From the NCBI GenBank assembly GCA_973895155.1, contig OZ316894.1, forward strand, positions 15,438,001 through 15,502,000: a stretch of DNA of 64,000 bases. Direction: 5' to 3'. The translations under genes were made by a program, and so were the position numbers. Shown piece after piece: positions 32,694 through 44,689 of the stretch. Positions within the stretch are counted from its first letter, which is position 1, and the number at the start of each line of letters is the position of its first letter. The DNA comes from Marsupella aquatica. Taxonomy: Eukaryota; Marchantiophyta. The notes beneath the pieces are model-generated. The model was not told where the DNA came from. It worked only from the letters and a program-made list of their open reading frames with translations, and did no database searches.

Positions 32694-35600
32694 ATGGCTA
32701 CTCTTAATCAGGTATCCGATGCCCTAGCAAGAGAGAGGTTGGAGAAGCGAAGGTTGGCAAATCGCAAATCCAAGTTGAAAAGACAAGAGCAAATAGCAAA
32801 CGGTCAGCACATAGGTGGTCAACAGGCAGTTCCCACTGATGAAATGATTCATGAAACACAACAACAGTGCAATCTCATGATGGAGAGTGCTAAGCAGCAA
32901 TGTCAAGATTTAGTGATTGATGGCAACCGAAGGCAAAGAGAGTTATTGGCTGCTGGGCAATCAGAGGCAATGAGAATTACTAGTGAGGCTCATGAAGCTG
33001 CCGATGTGATGTTGCGTACAGCCCGGGAAGAAAGTGAAAATCTCAAGGAGGCTGCGCATTCATGCCATTTTGAGATTTTAGAGTCTAGGCGGAGGACCCT
33101 AAGGGCAAGCATTCCAACACAGGTCAACGCCCACATTCGAATGCCAAGGCAGAGCACCCAAACTGCTTGCACTCAAGTGCATGCAGCCCACCTTCATCCA
33201 CTAAATGAAGGTGAGCACGATAATTGTGGTTGTGATGACCAATTGCAGGAAGATTCCATTCTTGAGAAGAGGAGGAAGGATGCAGACAGGAAGAGATTTG
33301 AGTACCAAAGGAGCAAGCGCTCTATTCCAGAAGACGGTGTAACTCCCAACCGAAAGAGAAGGTGCATTACAATTGTGTTATCAGATATAGTTAGGTACAT
33401 TTTGGAGAAGACCGCTACATTCAATGTAGGTGCAAGGAGGGCAGTACTATCTGGTATCTGGTTGCACAAATACTTGAAGAAGTACCAGCCTACAAGACTA
33501 GGTTCGCCTAAAATGGATTGGGCTGTAGCTGCTGCATTATGTGATGTGAGGAAAACCTTGAGCATAGTGAAGCAAGGGAAGCGCAAAGACCACCTTGCTG
33601 CAAAGTACCAAGTTTTGTCAGCACTTGTAGGAAAGACATGTGTAGATAGAAGGCAGCAAACCTCTCTAGCTCAAGCTTTGGGTATACAACGGCAAAATCT
33701 TCATAGGGCATCTAAGATCAGGATGCAGATTGATGAAGATCGTGAAAAAGCTTATCCTATGGGGGAAAGAAAGGTACATCAAGATAAGATTTCTGATGAA
33801 GTTTGAAAACAGGTGGAACACTTTTGGGAAACCCACACTCGGATTTCTCCATGTAAGAACAATGAAGCCAGATTGCGACTAGGGCGGAAAATGTATGAAA
33901 CACATCAAGTGCACTGGTTGGAGGATACACAGGTGAGAAATTCTCCATGATTGATTTGCCACTTTTGATTTTAACTCATAATACGATCTGCAGATGTTGA
34001 GAAGTAGTTTTCCTTCATGTGTGCTTTAGCCATTGTGCTCTGCTATAACCGCCTAGTTTTTTCTTTAAGGTAGGATCTGAATAATTTTGTGAGACCTGAC
34101 ATCCTATATAGCCTAGCAGGAAGGACTTTGTTCCAGGAAAATTCCTTCAGGACTGACTATCTAGGCCTTCAGGAAGCACTGTTGAATCCTTGTCAAGTGA
34201 AGTCTGGCATGAGAAACGAGTTGAGTCCTTGGCAAAGTACTATCTAGTTAATCACTAAGGACTATATAGTCCTTGACTCAGGAGTATGGATAGCAGTGAA
34301 GTCCTTAGTCAAAGGACTTTACTCCTTGGATAAAAACTATACTCCTTAGCCAAGGGCTTCACTAAGCATCAAGGACTCTACTCCTTTGCCCAGGACTATA
34401 TAGTCCTTATCAAAGGACTTTACTACTTTGTAAAGGACTTTCTGAAGGACTTTACTACTTTGTAAAGGACTATAGTCCTTTCTAAAGGACTTCACTCCTT
34501 TGTGAAGGACTATTAATACTCCTTACTCAAGGACTTTACTACTTTGTAAAGGACTTTCTGAAGGACTTTACTACTTTATAAAGAACTATAGTCCTTTCTC
34601 AAGGACTTTACTCCTTTGTGAAGGACTATTAATAGTCCTTACTAAAGGACTTTACTACTTTGTAAAGGACTATAGTCCTTCCCCAAGGACTTTACTACTT
34701 TGTAAAGGACTATAGTCCTTTCTCAAGGACTTTACTCCTTTGTGAAGGACTATTAATAGTCCTTATACTAAAGGACTTTACTACTTTGTAAAGGACTGTA
34801 GTCCTTCCCCAAGGACTTTACTCCTTTGTAAAGGACTATAGTCCTTTCTCAAGGACTTTACTCCTTTTAACAGGACTACTAATAGTCCTTGGACTTTACT
34901 CCTTGGTACGGGCTTTCGTAAAGGACTATAGTCCTTATTCTTTCAAGAACTGTAGTCCTTTGTAAAGGACTATAGTCCTTACTCAAGTGTTTACTCCTTT
35001 TTAAAGGACTATATAGTACTTACTTAAGGACTTGACTCCTTTGTAAACTAAGGACTATAGTCTTTATTCAAGGATTGTAGTCCTTATTGAAGTACTTTAC
35101 TCCTTTGTCGAGGACTGTCTTTAGTCCTCATCCGAGGACTATGTAGTCCTTCGATAAGGACTTTAATCCTTTGTAAAGGACTATAGTCCTGGGTTGTGTT
35201 ACGTCTATAGACTAGTCCTTTGTCAACGAGTGAAGCGCTTTGACCAAATGATTGTAGTACTCCTCCCCGATGGACTTTAGTCCTTAAGCTTTGCTGGTAG
35301 TCTTCCAATGAGGATTCCAACCCTTGCTGAAGGACTTCAGTCTAAAATAAGTAGTACCCAGATATCTAGGGATTTTTATGGGTGCACATTTGAGGGTGTC
35401 TATTTGCTATAGTATTTCTAATAAAACTCTCCTGTATGTTTACAATATCAATTCTATTCAGCATTTCGTGACTGGTGCACAAGGGAGCAGAATGGGGTGT
35501 CTGTAGGGATGCGATCATTCATATACTTCAAGCCATATTATGTTCGCAAGATGAAGGACCGAAATGTTTGTTGCTGCAAACAACATGTGGAGATGGACTT

Positions 35601-37582
35601 ACTGAAAGAGGCAATTAACAAATTTAGGTGGCACCAGCACAATAAGGACTGTCCTTGTGAATGTGATATCTGTAGACCCTTAGGTGTTGTACCCATTTCT
35701 TCTTGTATGGCATCTACAAAGTCCATAACCTCAGTTCGTGGCTGGATAGAGGAAGCTCTCTGTCCTAGATTGCCTGAGAACGAGTGGCACCAAAAAGCCT
35801 GTATTATAGGTGAATGTGACAAATGTGGAGTAGAGAAGTTGGATTGGTGCACTCAGGAGTTGGACCCTGCACATAAACAAATGATCGATTGGCAGTCGTT
35901 TGAATATCATGACCTGGATGACACTGCCCAACAAAAGAGAGAGAAAAAGAAAGGGTCTAAAGAGAGCGCAACAAAGCAGGCTAGGCGATTGAGGATGGTT
36001 TATAAGAACACTCCCATGGTAGATTTTAAGAGGGCGGTGTTGGATACCATGAAAACATTTATTGTGCATAACTTTTGAGCACATTGGCAGTCGCAACAAT
36101 TTAGACAATGTCTCAAAACATTTCCAAGAGGGACAATTGTTTCTTCAATAGATTTTTCAGAAAATTACACTTTTTTGCCTCAAAATAAGATTCAGAGTCA
36201 ACATTGGGACAATAAGCAAGTGACATTGTTAATCCATGTTACCTATAGACATAGGGAAGATGCCGATTCACTTGAAGCTGCAGTGGGTAGGCCTGTGCAA
36301 GCAGCACAAAATGCTGATAGGACTCGTGATATTATAGCCGATTACCATTTCTACATTAGTGATGATAACTGTCATGACACTCTTTTTGTGCAACATTGCA
36401 TGGATGCACATTGGGAGTGGATGGCTGATCAGGGCATTCATGTTGATCAACATTGGGTTTGGTCTGATGGGGCTGCCTCTCAGTTCAAGGCCTGCAGACC
36501 GTTTTATTACGTCAGTAGGTACTACTCGAGGTTTGGTGCACGGATGAAATGGTTCTTCCATGCCTCTGGCCATGGGAAGGGTGTTGTTGTGAGTATCTTT
36601 TGAACACACTTTGCAACCAATTCTGTGAATACTCGCCTTTCAACTGAAGTGTAGTAAGTTTCTAATGGAGTTGGATGTCCAGACTTGCACACCTAAGAGG
36701 CTTCTAATTTGTGTTTCTGGTATGCTATAATAGGATGCTCTCGGAGGTCACATCAAGACCGGGCTTGCAACTGAGCAACTGAAAGGCATCAATGGTCATC
36801 GTCTGGAGGGTGCATCAGATGTGGTGAAGTTTTGCAAGCACAAGTTTGTCGTTGGTCAATTGCAAGAGTATGGTGATGTGCAACTCGTTCGACGTGTTTT
36901 TTGGGAAATTCCAGTTGGCATTGTAAACAGAAGGAAGAAGTGGGATTGTGATCCAATCAAGGATTGTAGATCTTTGCACTGCTTTGATGGATTTAGTAAG
37001 AGTTTGTCAACATTGTTGCAAGTTCGAGAGCTCAGTTGTTTTTGTGTAGCTTGTGTTGATGATGATCCAATGAATTGTGAGAACAAGGAATGGGTAGACA
37101 AGTATCGCCTAGAGATGGTCAAAGGGGTATTGCAGGCAGATGTCAGACCTAATGTACAGAACATGGGAGAGGGTGAAGGACTACTTGACAACATCTCTCT
37201 GCCAGAATGTGTCCAATTGGGAGATTTCTATGCATGTCGTGCTTGTCAACCGAATCAAGATAATGTAGATTTCTACATTTATCAGTGCGAAGAGGTGCTC
37301 CACACAGTCACAAAGAGTTTTGCTGATGGGTACTAGGTACAATTCAAGGCAGGGGACATGGCCTTAAAGGGGAGGTGGTTCCAACCATATCTAGGATCAG
37401 AAAACAAGTTTGTCTTCAATTCTGCTTCTCCTTTCAGCTACTGCCACCCAGGGGAAGTCATTCACATTCGATTTGGTTTGACACCATGTGACATGCCCAA
37501 GGGAGGCAAGGGACGAGGTGCTAGATTTTACACACTAGACTCAGACACTATAGAAGCCATTTATGACTCGCTGCAGGTGTAG
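32694..37582 (+). pseudogene. DDE-type transposase, animal-like family, three exons
   Basis: Exon 1 (32694-33932) encodes a basic helical N-terminus (RLANRKSKLKRQEQIAN), a His/Cys patch and VEHFWETHTRISPCKNNEAR. Exon 2 (about 35462-36588) has GMRSFIYFKPYYVRKM, CCCKQHVEMDLL, SIDFSENYTFLPQNKIQSQHW and VWSDGAASQFKACRPFYYV. Exon 3 (36734-37582) begins DALGGHIKTG after GHGKG. Asp at 36151, 36466 and 36734 are candidate catalytic residues. The order DFxENY..IQSxHW..DGxxxQF..HGKG..D..GG is one I recall from uncharacterised animal transposon proteins; I cannot name the family. Intron 2 (36589-36733) is phase 0 with GTGAGT..TAG. Intron 1 (33933-35461) has GTGAGA..CAG but joining costs one base of frame. 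In-frame stops: TGA 33804, TGA 36076, TAG 37334. The copy is therefore defective. Confidence 0.75.
34110..35345. repeat. AAGGACT...AGTCCTT palindromic array in transposase intron
   Basis: More than 60 AAGGACT or AGTCCTT words lie in about 1.2 kb. Recurrent combinations are AAGGACTATAGTCCTT (a perfect palindrome), AAGGACTTTACTCCTTTGT and AAGGACTATTAATAGTCCTT. Higher-order blocks of about 75-80 bases repeat imperfectly around 34450-34860. The array lies within the probable first intron and could form extensive hairpins in RNA or DNA. Confidence 0.85.
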
Positions 37583-38770
37583 GTTCTGTAAGACTTGTTG
37601 CAGGTGTAGGTTCTGTAGGTTCTGGATGTGTGTGATGAGGATATCCAAAGTTTCAGTCTCGTAGGTGAGTCTAGTTTTGTCTTACATGAAGATTTCCAAG
37701 AATTCTGTCTTGTAGGCGAGGCTGGTTTTTATGGAACTGTAAAATTGTTCAGAGATCGATTTAATGTAAGGCGCGCATTGACTTATTTTTCACCTTCATT
37801 TCATTTTAGCATCAACAATGGTTGGTCACAACCCGTCAGGCAGAACCAATAACATTGTGTAAGTATTGCTGTAATGGTAGTGTCCCTCAAAAGTGTCGGA
37901 ATGACTAAGTGTCATTATACTTTTTTGACAAAACATACAAATCTAGATCATCTTTGACTATTTTTCACTTCTAATCATAAACTCCAAAAGTGGTGAATCT
38001 TAAGCCGTGGCTTCTACTATCTACAATCTCTATGCTAACAATTTTTAAGACTTTTTCTGAGTAGCTAATGTGCCTCAATAAAATTGCAGAAAAGTGCTTA
38101 CGTAGCACAAACCCTAAATCCATCCATATCCATGAACAGATTCCTTGTCGCCTAAATACTTGATGTCTTCAAGTTCTTTCCATGGTTTCCCATTCTACTC
38201 GTCCGACCCTGAAGGGGCTTTACTAGGACAATATTGAATATCTATCCCTGTGGGAGTTTTATTGGTTTTGAGGCACTTTGTCTCTCAATTGAGAGAGTTA
38301 AATTATCATTTTTGCATGTACTCAATATTACATATTCAATATTTCACCGGCGGGGCAATAATTTTGATCACGTTGGGGACACCCGCATGGTTCTGTTGCT
38401 CGCCATGACTATTTAAGAACAATAGAAAAAAAATCACATAAACCATAATAATGCACTTTGCCAATAGTTCAAAGTAAAGCGGGTCTGGAGAAGTGTCCCA
38501 TGTTGAAGCCAGACATTATCCCGCAAGGAATTTGCAGCACCCACACGTAGACAAGATCCTAGTGGAAACAAAAGACGAAATGTATGGAGCTTTCGTGACC
38601 AAACCACTCAATTAAAATAGACATGAATGTGGGCATGAATAACATGTGCGGTTTTCTTCAAACTCTGTAAATTGTAACCAGGCACCAAATTTTGAGATGA
38701 ATACATAGTTGGTAAGAAAAAGTCTTACAATGAAAACGAGGCTCCCAAGGCCTCAATCCCTAACAAAGTA
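37583..38770. other. 3' flank between convergent genes
   Basis: A 74-codon plus-strand frame at 37628-37852 contains an internal duplication (FSLVGESSFVLHEDFQ, FCLVGEAGF) and may be a further scrap of the transposase gene. From 37853 to 38770 I see no gene; it is AT-rich. Confidence 0.4.
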
Positions 38771-39414
38771 TCATCCAAAACCAGATGATTTAACCCAGCC
38801 ATCCGAAACCCTTCCTCTTGTATAGTTTGACTGCCTACTTTTGATGCTAAAAGACCTGAATGTCTCCAGTATGTCTGACCCTAGGTCAGCAACAATATTC
38901 TTTAGCTTGCTAAGGCCAACTTCGGCCACAGAAGACTCGTCTGTTGGAGCCTCGACTTTGATTTCTTCAAAGTACAATGCTCAAGGCAGATCTCCTCCCT
39001 TGTCACCCTTGACATACCTGATGATCCAAGTCCTTGCCAAAACCTGATCCCTGATCTCATCTCTCCTCTCATCATCAGAATCCCTATAGTCCTGGCCCGA
39101 GATCCCCATCAACTGCAGACCATTAGCTTCATTCACTTGAAGCACCACATCGCCAACCTGCACAGCAAAACAGTACATATATGTTCCTTCCCCATCCCTA
39201 GAACAAGAGTGTTGGAGTCTGTTGCGTGATCGAGGACCTAAAGGTGACTCAGGATTCTGCATTCTCAACCTCCGTTTGTGCTTTCCCAAGGTGCAGGGAC
39301 GGCCGTCACTCAAAACTCCCCCACGGCCTTCATAAGTAAAGGCTCCAGCACATAGACCCCATATCTGATCAATCCCGACCTCATGGAGAGTATCATATAG
39401 GCTAAGCTTCTCCA
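38771..39414 (-). pseudogene. Unidentified minus-strand exon
   Basis: After TTTGCAG on the minus strand, a frame reads MEKLSLYDTLHEVGIDQIWG from 39414 and stops at TGA 38981-38983. The same frame continues as LYFEEIKVEAPTDESSVAEV to 38771. I recognise no family. The acceptor and its position, 3' of the AAGGACT array and of the RING-like gene on the same strand, suggest it is a last exon of that gene, separated from it by the nested LTR insertions. That link is inferred. Confidence 0.45.
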
Positions 39415-39479
39415 TCTGCAAAACTGAAGCACCTCATTCTCAAAATCAAGAATTCAACAATTTGAATCAAACAAACTAA

Positions 39480-39631
39480 TCAAAGACTCTTGCACTTTCT
39501 CACTCCACAGACTTTTGCAAGGATTTCCTAAGGACTTCAAGTCCTTCCTCACTCCAAGTCCTTGGTAAATCCTTAGAGTCCTTACCGAAGGACTCAGTGT
39601 TCTTGTCGACGGACTAAGTGTCCTTGCCCAA
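39480..39631. repeat. AAGGACT array, left part split by LTR insertion
   Basis: AAGGACTTCAAGTCCTT, CCAAGTCCTTGG and TCCTTGCCCAA words. Removing the nested insertion joins TCCTTGCCCAA to GGACTCGGGAGGACT at 57797, restoring the repeat phrase TCCTTGCCCAAGGACTC that occurs again nearby. Confidence 0.8.
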
Positions 39632-40099
39632 TGTGACGCCGATGACATGGTCCTTATTCTTTAATCTGATTAACTAGGCTGCTGTATGCAAGGAGTAGCT
39701 ATTGATATTGTATGACAATTAGCAAGATGGCAAGAATAAGGGCAATCATGGCATTAAGAGTAGGGAAATAAAAGCTATGTCGCGGGTGGTTGGCGACCAT
39801 ATCTCATTAAATATGTCACCAAATCCGGATCTGTAAAGAGCATTGGAAAGATCTGGTCAAGGCAAGTAAAATCGATATAAAACACTCTCAAAACGGAGGT
39901 GTATTAGGAAAGATATGATCTTATTAGTGTGACGGGTTAGTGTGTAACCCGGGATAGCGGATACGGATAGAGGTTAGCGGACACTGTGATGCCTAGATAG
40001 GAATCACTCGGCCGGTTAAGTGGGTAAAGCAGGAAGGCACCCTAGGAACACCTTAGTATAGGGACAAAACAAGGAAAATATAAACAATTAGGGGCAACC

Positions 40100-43000
40100 A
40101 TGGAACCCGGGCAGAGGCCGGAGGTAAGGCTGAGGGTGAAAACCCGATTAGGGTTAGGGCGCGTTAAGCGTCGGCGGCTAGGAAGGATCAACGGGAAGAA
40201 GGACCGGCAGAGGAGAGGGGTAAGGAGCGCTTGCAGGAGATGGTGGCTCATTTGCGAGCACGAACTAGGCAGACGACTACGGGAGGCCAACTACTGTCAG
40301 CTGCTTAGGCAAGCACTCGGGGAGAGAGTAGATACCGACGATCGACCTAAGGAGGGTATGAGCAACGTCAATCAAGCGGCACATTTCTGGGGATGCCTGT
40401 TCGAACGGGCAACTGAGTACATCAAGACTTACGAGGACGAGGAGTCAGAAAGGGCAGCTCGAGAACGGCAGGAGCTCGCTCGATTGTGGGAGCTGCAGAA
40501 GACGGCTTTCTTAGGAGGTGAACTCATCAAGGACGAGTTCCTGTGGACGCCTACTTCCAATCAACTCGACGATCTTCTGTTTTGCAAAGACAGCGTCGTC
40601 GGCATCCGAGAGGCCATCAAGAACTGCAACGACATACACTGGGAATTAAAGGGTAGCACGGAAAGGTGGACCCAGGCAACGGTGCTAGGAGAAACCTCCA
40701 CGGCAGTAGAGATGAAGAGGAAGGGGGCCGTCAACGATGAAGCCACCCCGGCAAAAAGAACGAGGTCGGCGGCACCAAAGAGGCCAGCCGAGCAGCAGAG
40801 CAGGAGGCAGGGAGAAGCCGAAGAGGAGGAGGTCGATCCCATCAAGGCCATTCCAACCAGGGATGACACCTGGAAGGGCTGGGCGGCAACCCTACCGGTG
40901 GAGGTGCAACTACATTTTGCACGGGAGGAGGATGCATGCTTTACGGCCATGCAGACCAAGAAGTACCAAGGCTTCATGGCCGGATCCGGCTTGGAGGCCT
41001 TTGTAAGATTACCATGGCTGAAGCTGGAGGTACCGGAGTCAGACCTATTAGAATTTGTGGGGTCATGGGAACCCGAGACCAATTGCACGAGGATATATGG
41101 GAAGGATTTCTATCTTACTCCCAAGGTAATTGCCGAAGTGTTTGGCTTGCCGATAGGCAATAAGACCAAAGTTGATACCAGGAAGACCTTGCCTGACAAG
41201 GAGTTCCGGTCGTTCCCCGGGCCATCAACGAAGAATGGCTTCTTCCAGAACACCTGCACCAACCCGCACATAGGAGAGATGATCGACTTCTTGCGGGTGA
41301 CCATGCATTGTAACTTGCCGAGGGCAGAGATCGGCAAGGCACAGGTCTATCTGGCAGAAAGGCCAGACCCAAGCCGGGACTACAACGGGTATCTCCTCAA
41401 CCAATTGAAGAAGATCTTAAAGGAGGAGCAGCAGGTAATTGGCATGGGGAGCGTGTCGCGGCTTGGCTATCACATGCCGCTGTTGTGCCGGTATGCCAGA
41501 GGTCAGACTTTTGCCCCGGTACTTCCCCTGCAGGTAAGGGCACCCGAGGAAGCTCCAACGCCGAGGCCGTTGGCTGAGAAGCCTCAACCACCTGTTAGTC
41601 CTACGATCGAGCAGGTGTTTAGGCCCAGGAAGGAAGACTTGCCGATGCAGCAACCAGGCATGCAGAGTCTGCTGAAACTACTGGAGAAAGAAAAGAAATC
41701 GGCATCGGCAACAACAACGGCAACGGCAACAATGCAGGACACTACTACAGAGGTAGGCCTACACCGGCTCACAAGAGAAAACCCCTTTGCTGGAGACAAG
41801 GAGAGAATCAGGCCGGAATCCAAGCCAGGTGTTCGAATATACGTGGGAACCTCAAGCTCCGAATCTGAGGCAGAATTGCCTGAAGCTCCTACCGACGAAG
41901 AGAAGAGGGAGAAGCCGGACGTCCAAGAGGTAGAGGAGGCAGTGGAGGACTGCAGCCATGATAATTCCGGCTATGGGTCGGACCATCACGTTCCAGGAGT
42001 AAGGACCTGTGGCCGGTTTGTCCCCACACTTCCAAGGGTAGTGCGAGGGGACCCCAACCAGCAGAGTAGCCCTGAGTCTCCCCCACCAGATGTTGCTCCC
42101 CCGAGCTTCGACGGCATAAAACAGACGGTGCAGGAATTTCAGGAGCGAATCAAGCAGGAGGAGGAGGCCGCCCTGGCTAAGGAAAAGGATTTACCAGGAG
42201 GAGATTGGCCGGAGGACATCAGGCGGCTAGCCGAAAAAGGAAGCAAACCTCTAGCCACGATTGAAGAGATCCGCAGGACGGCTTGGGAGCAGAGGCCACG
42301 ATGGGCGATGCCGATCACTTCTACTTACTCCACCTACGCTAAGAATAGAGCCATGGAGTATGGTGAGATGTGTGGGGAACTTGCGCTCGGCATCTTTGGA
42401 GAGGAGTTGGAGGTAGGACCCTTTTTCCATAGGGAGCAGTTGGAGAAGCACCAATTAGAAGAAGCGGTGGCTTTAGAGAGAAGCAAGAAGGACGAGGTCA
42501 TTCGGCGGCTTAGGAGGATGGAAGCCGAGATTGAAGATCTAAGGGCGGCCAAGAAAGCCCAAGATGAACTGCGGATTAAACGACATGAGCTGAACATCAT
42601 GCAGGGGCAGTTGGACACCGCGCAGGCTGATAATCAGAATATCAAGGATAAACTGACTCAGACGCAGGAAGAGTTGGCCGACACGATCAAAGAGAGGGAG
42701 AAGTGGAAGCAAGAGCTGAAGAATACAGAGGAGGCCCACATAACAGCCAACAGCCGGGCCATGGCGGAGACCCAAAGAAAGGAATGGGCGTTGAAAGGGG
42801 AGCTCGAGAAAATCCGCGGAGCCCTTGAGCAGAAGGAGGTCGAGTTAGGGAAATCCTATCAAGGGATTATGGCGCTGCATCAGGAGCTTGCGTCCTTGAC
42901 GGCCAGCTTCAAGGCTGACCTAAGGGAGAAGGACGAGATGCTCGAACAGACTTACGCCAAGATGAACCAGATGGAGTCTGTCATCATTGCAGAGCTCGAC

Positions 43001-43699
43001 AAGGAGCTAAGAGCAACCCAGGAGGAGAGGGCTACCTTGAAGAAGGAATTGGAGGAAGCCCACAGGGAGCAGGAGGAGGCCAAAAACTAGCTGGAGGGGG
43101 CACGTAAGGACCTGGATGAAACCCAAGAGGAGTTGGAGGAAATCACGAGGAAGATGGAGAACCTACAGCGGCGGGCCGACAACCAAATAGAGCGGCTGAA
43201 GAAACAAGCCGCAGTATTTAAATGCTTAGCTGCAGCAGGTCCATCTCCCGTTGGGACAAACCAGTTACCAGGGGTGGTAATTGCCGAAGGACAAGCCGCG
43301 CCACCTGCACCAGTGCCGGAAGTAAGTGGGAAGGGGAAGGGACCAGCTGCCGAGCCACCAACGAAGAAGAAGCGGAAACCTTCAGGGTCAAGGAGTAATA
43401 CGACTTCACAGGCCGTGGTGATCAAGGAGGTAGACCCAGCACCGACCCCAGACAGGGTCACGGCTAGGGATCCAACTACCCTAGGGGAAGGGGAGGCCGA
43501 AGCCGAGGGAGTGGCTGAGGCCGAAGCCGTGGGTATTGCCGAGGCCGGTGTCGAGGCTGAAGCCGAAGGTGGACCCAGTCAGGCCGATGGAGAGTTGACT
43601 CAGTCAAGGGCAGGTAATCTGTCAGAGAATGAACCTACGGCAGTGGCTGAGGAGGAAGCGTTGGGGGCGTCCATTAAGGATCCACCACCGGTGTCGTGA
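40100..43699 (+). pseudogene. LTR-encoded protein, 5' LTR copy
   Basis: The frame from ATG 40100 is open for 996 codons to TAG 43088-43090, then continues in frame to TGA 43697-43699. The other LTR has GAG at the TAG position, so the former frame was 1,199 codons. Visible parts are a basic N-terminus, a nuclear-signal-like KRTRSAAPKRP (about residue 218), a globular region (about 254-476; LEAFVRLPWLKLEV, GKDFYLTPKVIAEVFGLP, NTCTNPHIGEMIDFL) and a Pro-rich linker. Then come a long coiled coil (about 777-1040), KKKRKPSGSR (about 1087) and Ala/Glu repeats. The globular region is reminiscent of plant mobile-domain or transposon-associated proteins and of 63034-63600 in this window. No enzyme motif is visible. 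Function unknown; a structural or Gag-like accessory is one possibility. An ORF of this size inside an LTR is unusual. Confidence 0.8.
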
Positions 43700-44349
43700 C
43701 GGTGCAAGGGCGCCGTTCCTTTTAGGGAGGGCGGACGTGGAGGGAGGAGGCGTGAGTGGGCAGGGCGGGCGCGGATCTCCACGTTTAGGATTAGGATCAG
43801 AACCAGGAGCGGCCCTGACACTTAGCTTAGTGGGATTGCGGTCCCACTGGTAGGAGCAACACTTGTGCTCCTGCCTTGCTGTACATAGGTAGATTCGGGC
43901 AAGTAGATTACTGTTAAGTAGATTAGGCTTACGATGCAAAGAATGGCGGATCCACTACCAGGATAAGTACCTGGGCAGCGGGGAGCTCAGGGCCTCTTCT
44001 TTAGCAAGTTTTTAGTTTGCACCAGCCGGGCTGGGATCAAGTAGTACGAGAAGCTCTCGGTTAGTCATACAGTGACCCTTGTGTATATTCATGTTTCCTC
44101 ATGCCTAAGAGCTGAATAGAGTTGGCCTCACGGCTTAGTTCGCAGAACTTGTGTATGAGATGTACTGTTTGTATGGCAAGTGCATGGTATGACTCAGTCA
44201 GAATGAGTCATTTTGCTATTTGTGTGTCGCATTAACTTGTGTGAAGAGTGCCCACATCAACAGAAGGAAGGAAAGTAAGCAGGGGAGTGAGAGTTGGATG
44301 TGTCGAGCTGAGAGAGGTCTTAGCGGCTTAACCAAGCCTATTGGGGATC

Positions 44350-44365
44350 ATTCCGGCGGCGGAAT
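44350..44365 (+). promoter_or_regulatory. Conserved LTR hairpin
   Basis: ATTCCGGCGGCGGAAT forms a six-base stem (ATTCCG/CGGAAT) with a GCGG loop and is followed by CATACCTA. Similar elements occur at 10423, 55210 and 57457 in other LTRs. Confidence 0.6.
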
Positions 44366-44620
44366 CCAAACATACCTAACAAGACGGAGGGGAAGACAGG
44401 GGAAGATAGGGGAAGGCCTATATTAGGCCGGCTACGTATCTCATGACCCAATGAAGGATCTGTCCAGTATATGTGTGTAAAATGTTAATAGTAGTAGTAG
44501 AAGGTTAGCAGCGTCCCATGCCGCTAAGCCGCGGAAACGGCCTCGCCAAGCACGAAACCTGCGGGAATCGGCTTGAGCTGGGGGGTTTCTTGGGTTTAGG
44601 GAGCCATGGGACGCACCACA

Positions 44621-44645
44621 TTTTTGGCGCTAGATGGAGGGGGCA
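44621..44645 (+). other. Candidate primer-binding site
   Basis: TTTTTGGCGCTAGATGGAGG follows the 5' LTR directly. TGGCGC.. starting at 44625 would pair with a tRNA CCA end. I do not assign the tRNA. Confidence 0.6.
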
Positions 44646-44689
44646 TTTCTTAAGCCGTGAGATATGAAGTTAGAACGGAAGCGTAGGTA

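Larger units (their letters stand above)
39985..44620 (+). repeat. Gypsy 5' LTR
   Basis: Length 4,636 bases, the same as the 3' LTR at a constant offset of 10,860. The LTR holds a long reading frame from 40100 and, near its 3' end, the hairpin ATTCCGGCGGCGGAAT (44350-44365). Confidence 0.95.

Noticed and set aside
34110-35345. CRISPR-like array
   Set aside because: Words are irregularly spaced, palindromic and lack uniform spacers; the context is a plant transposon intron.
40042-40290. Minus-strand frames inside the gypsy LTRs (for example 40561-41088 and 43087-43461)
   Set aside because: They are antisense shadows of the long plus-strand LTR frame, repeated identically in the second LTR.
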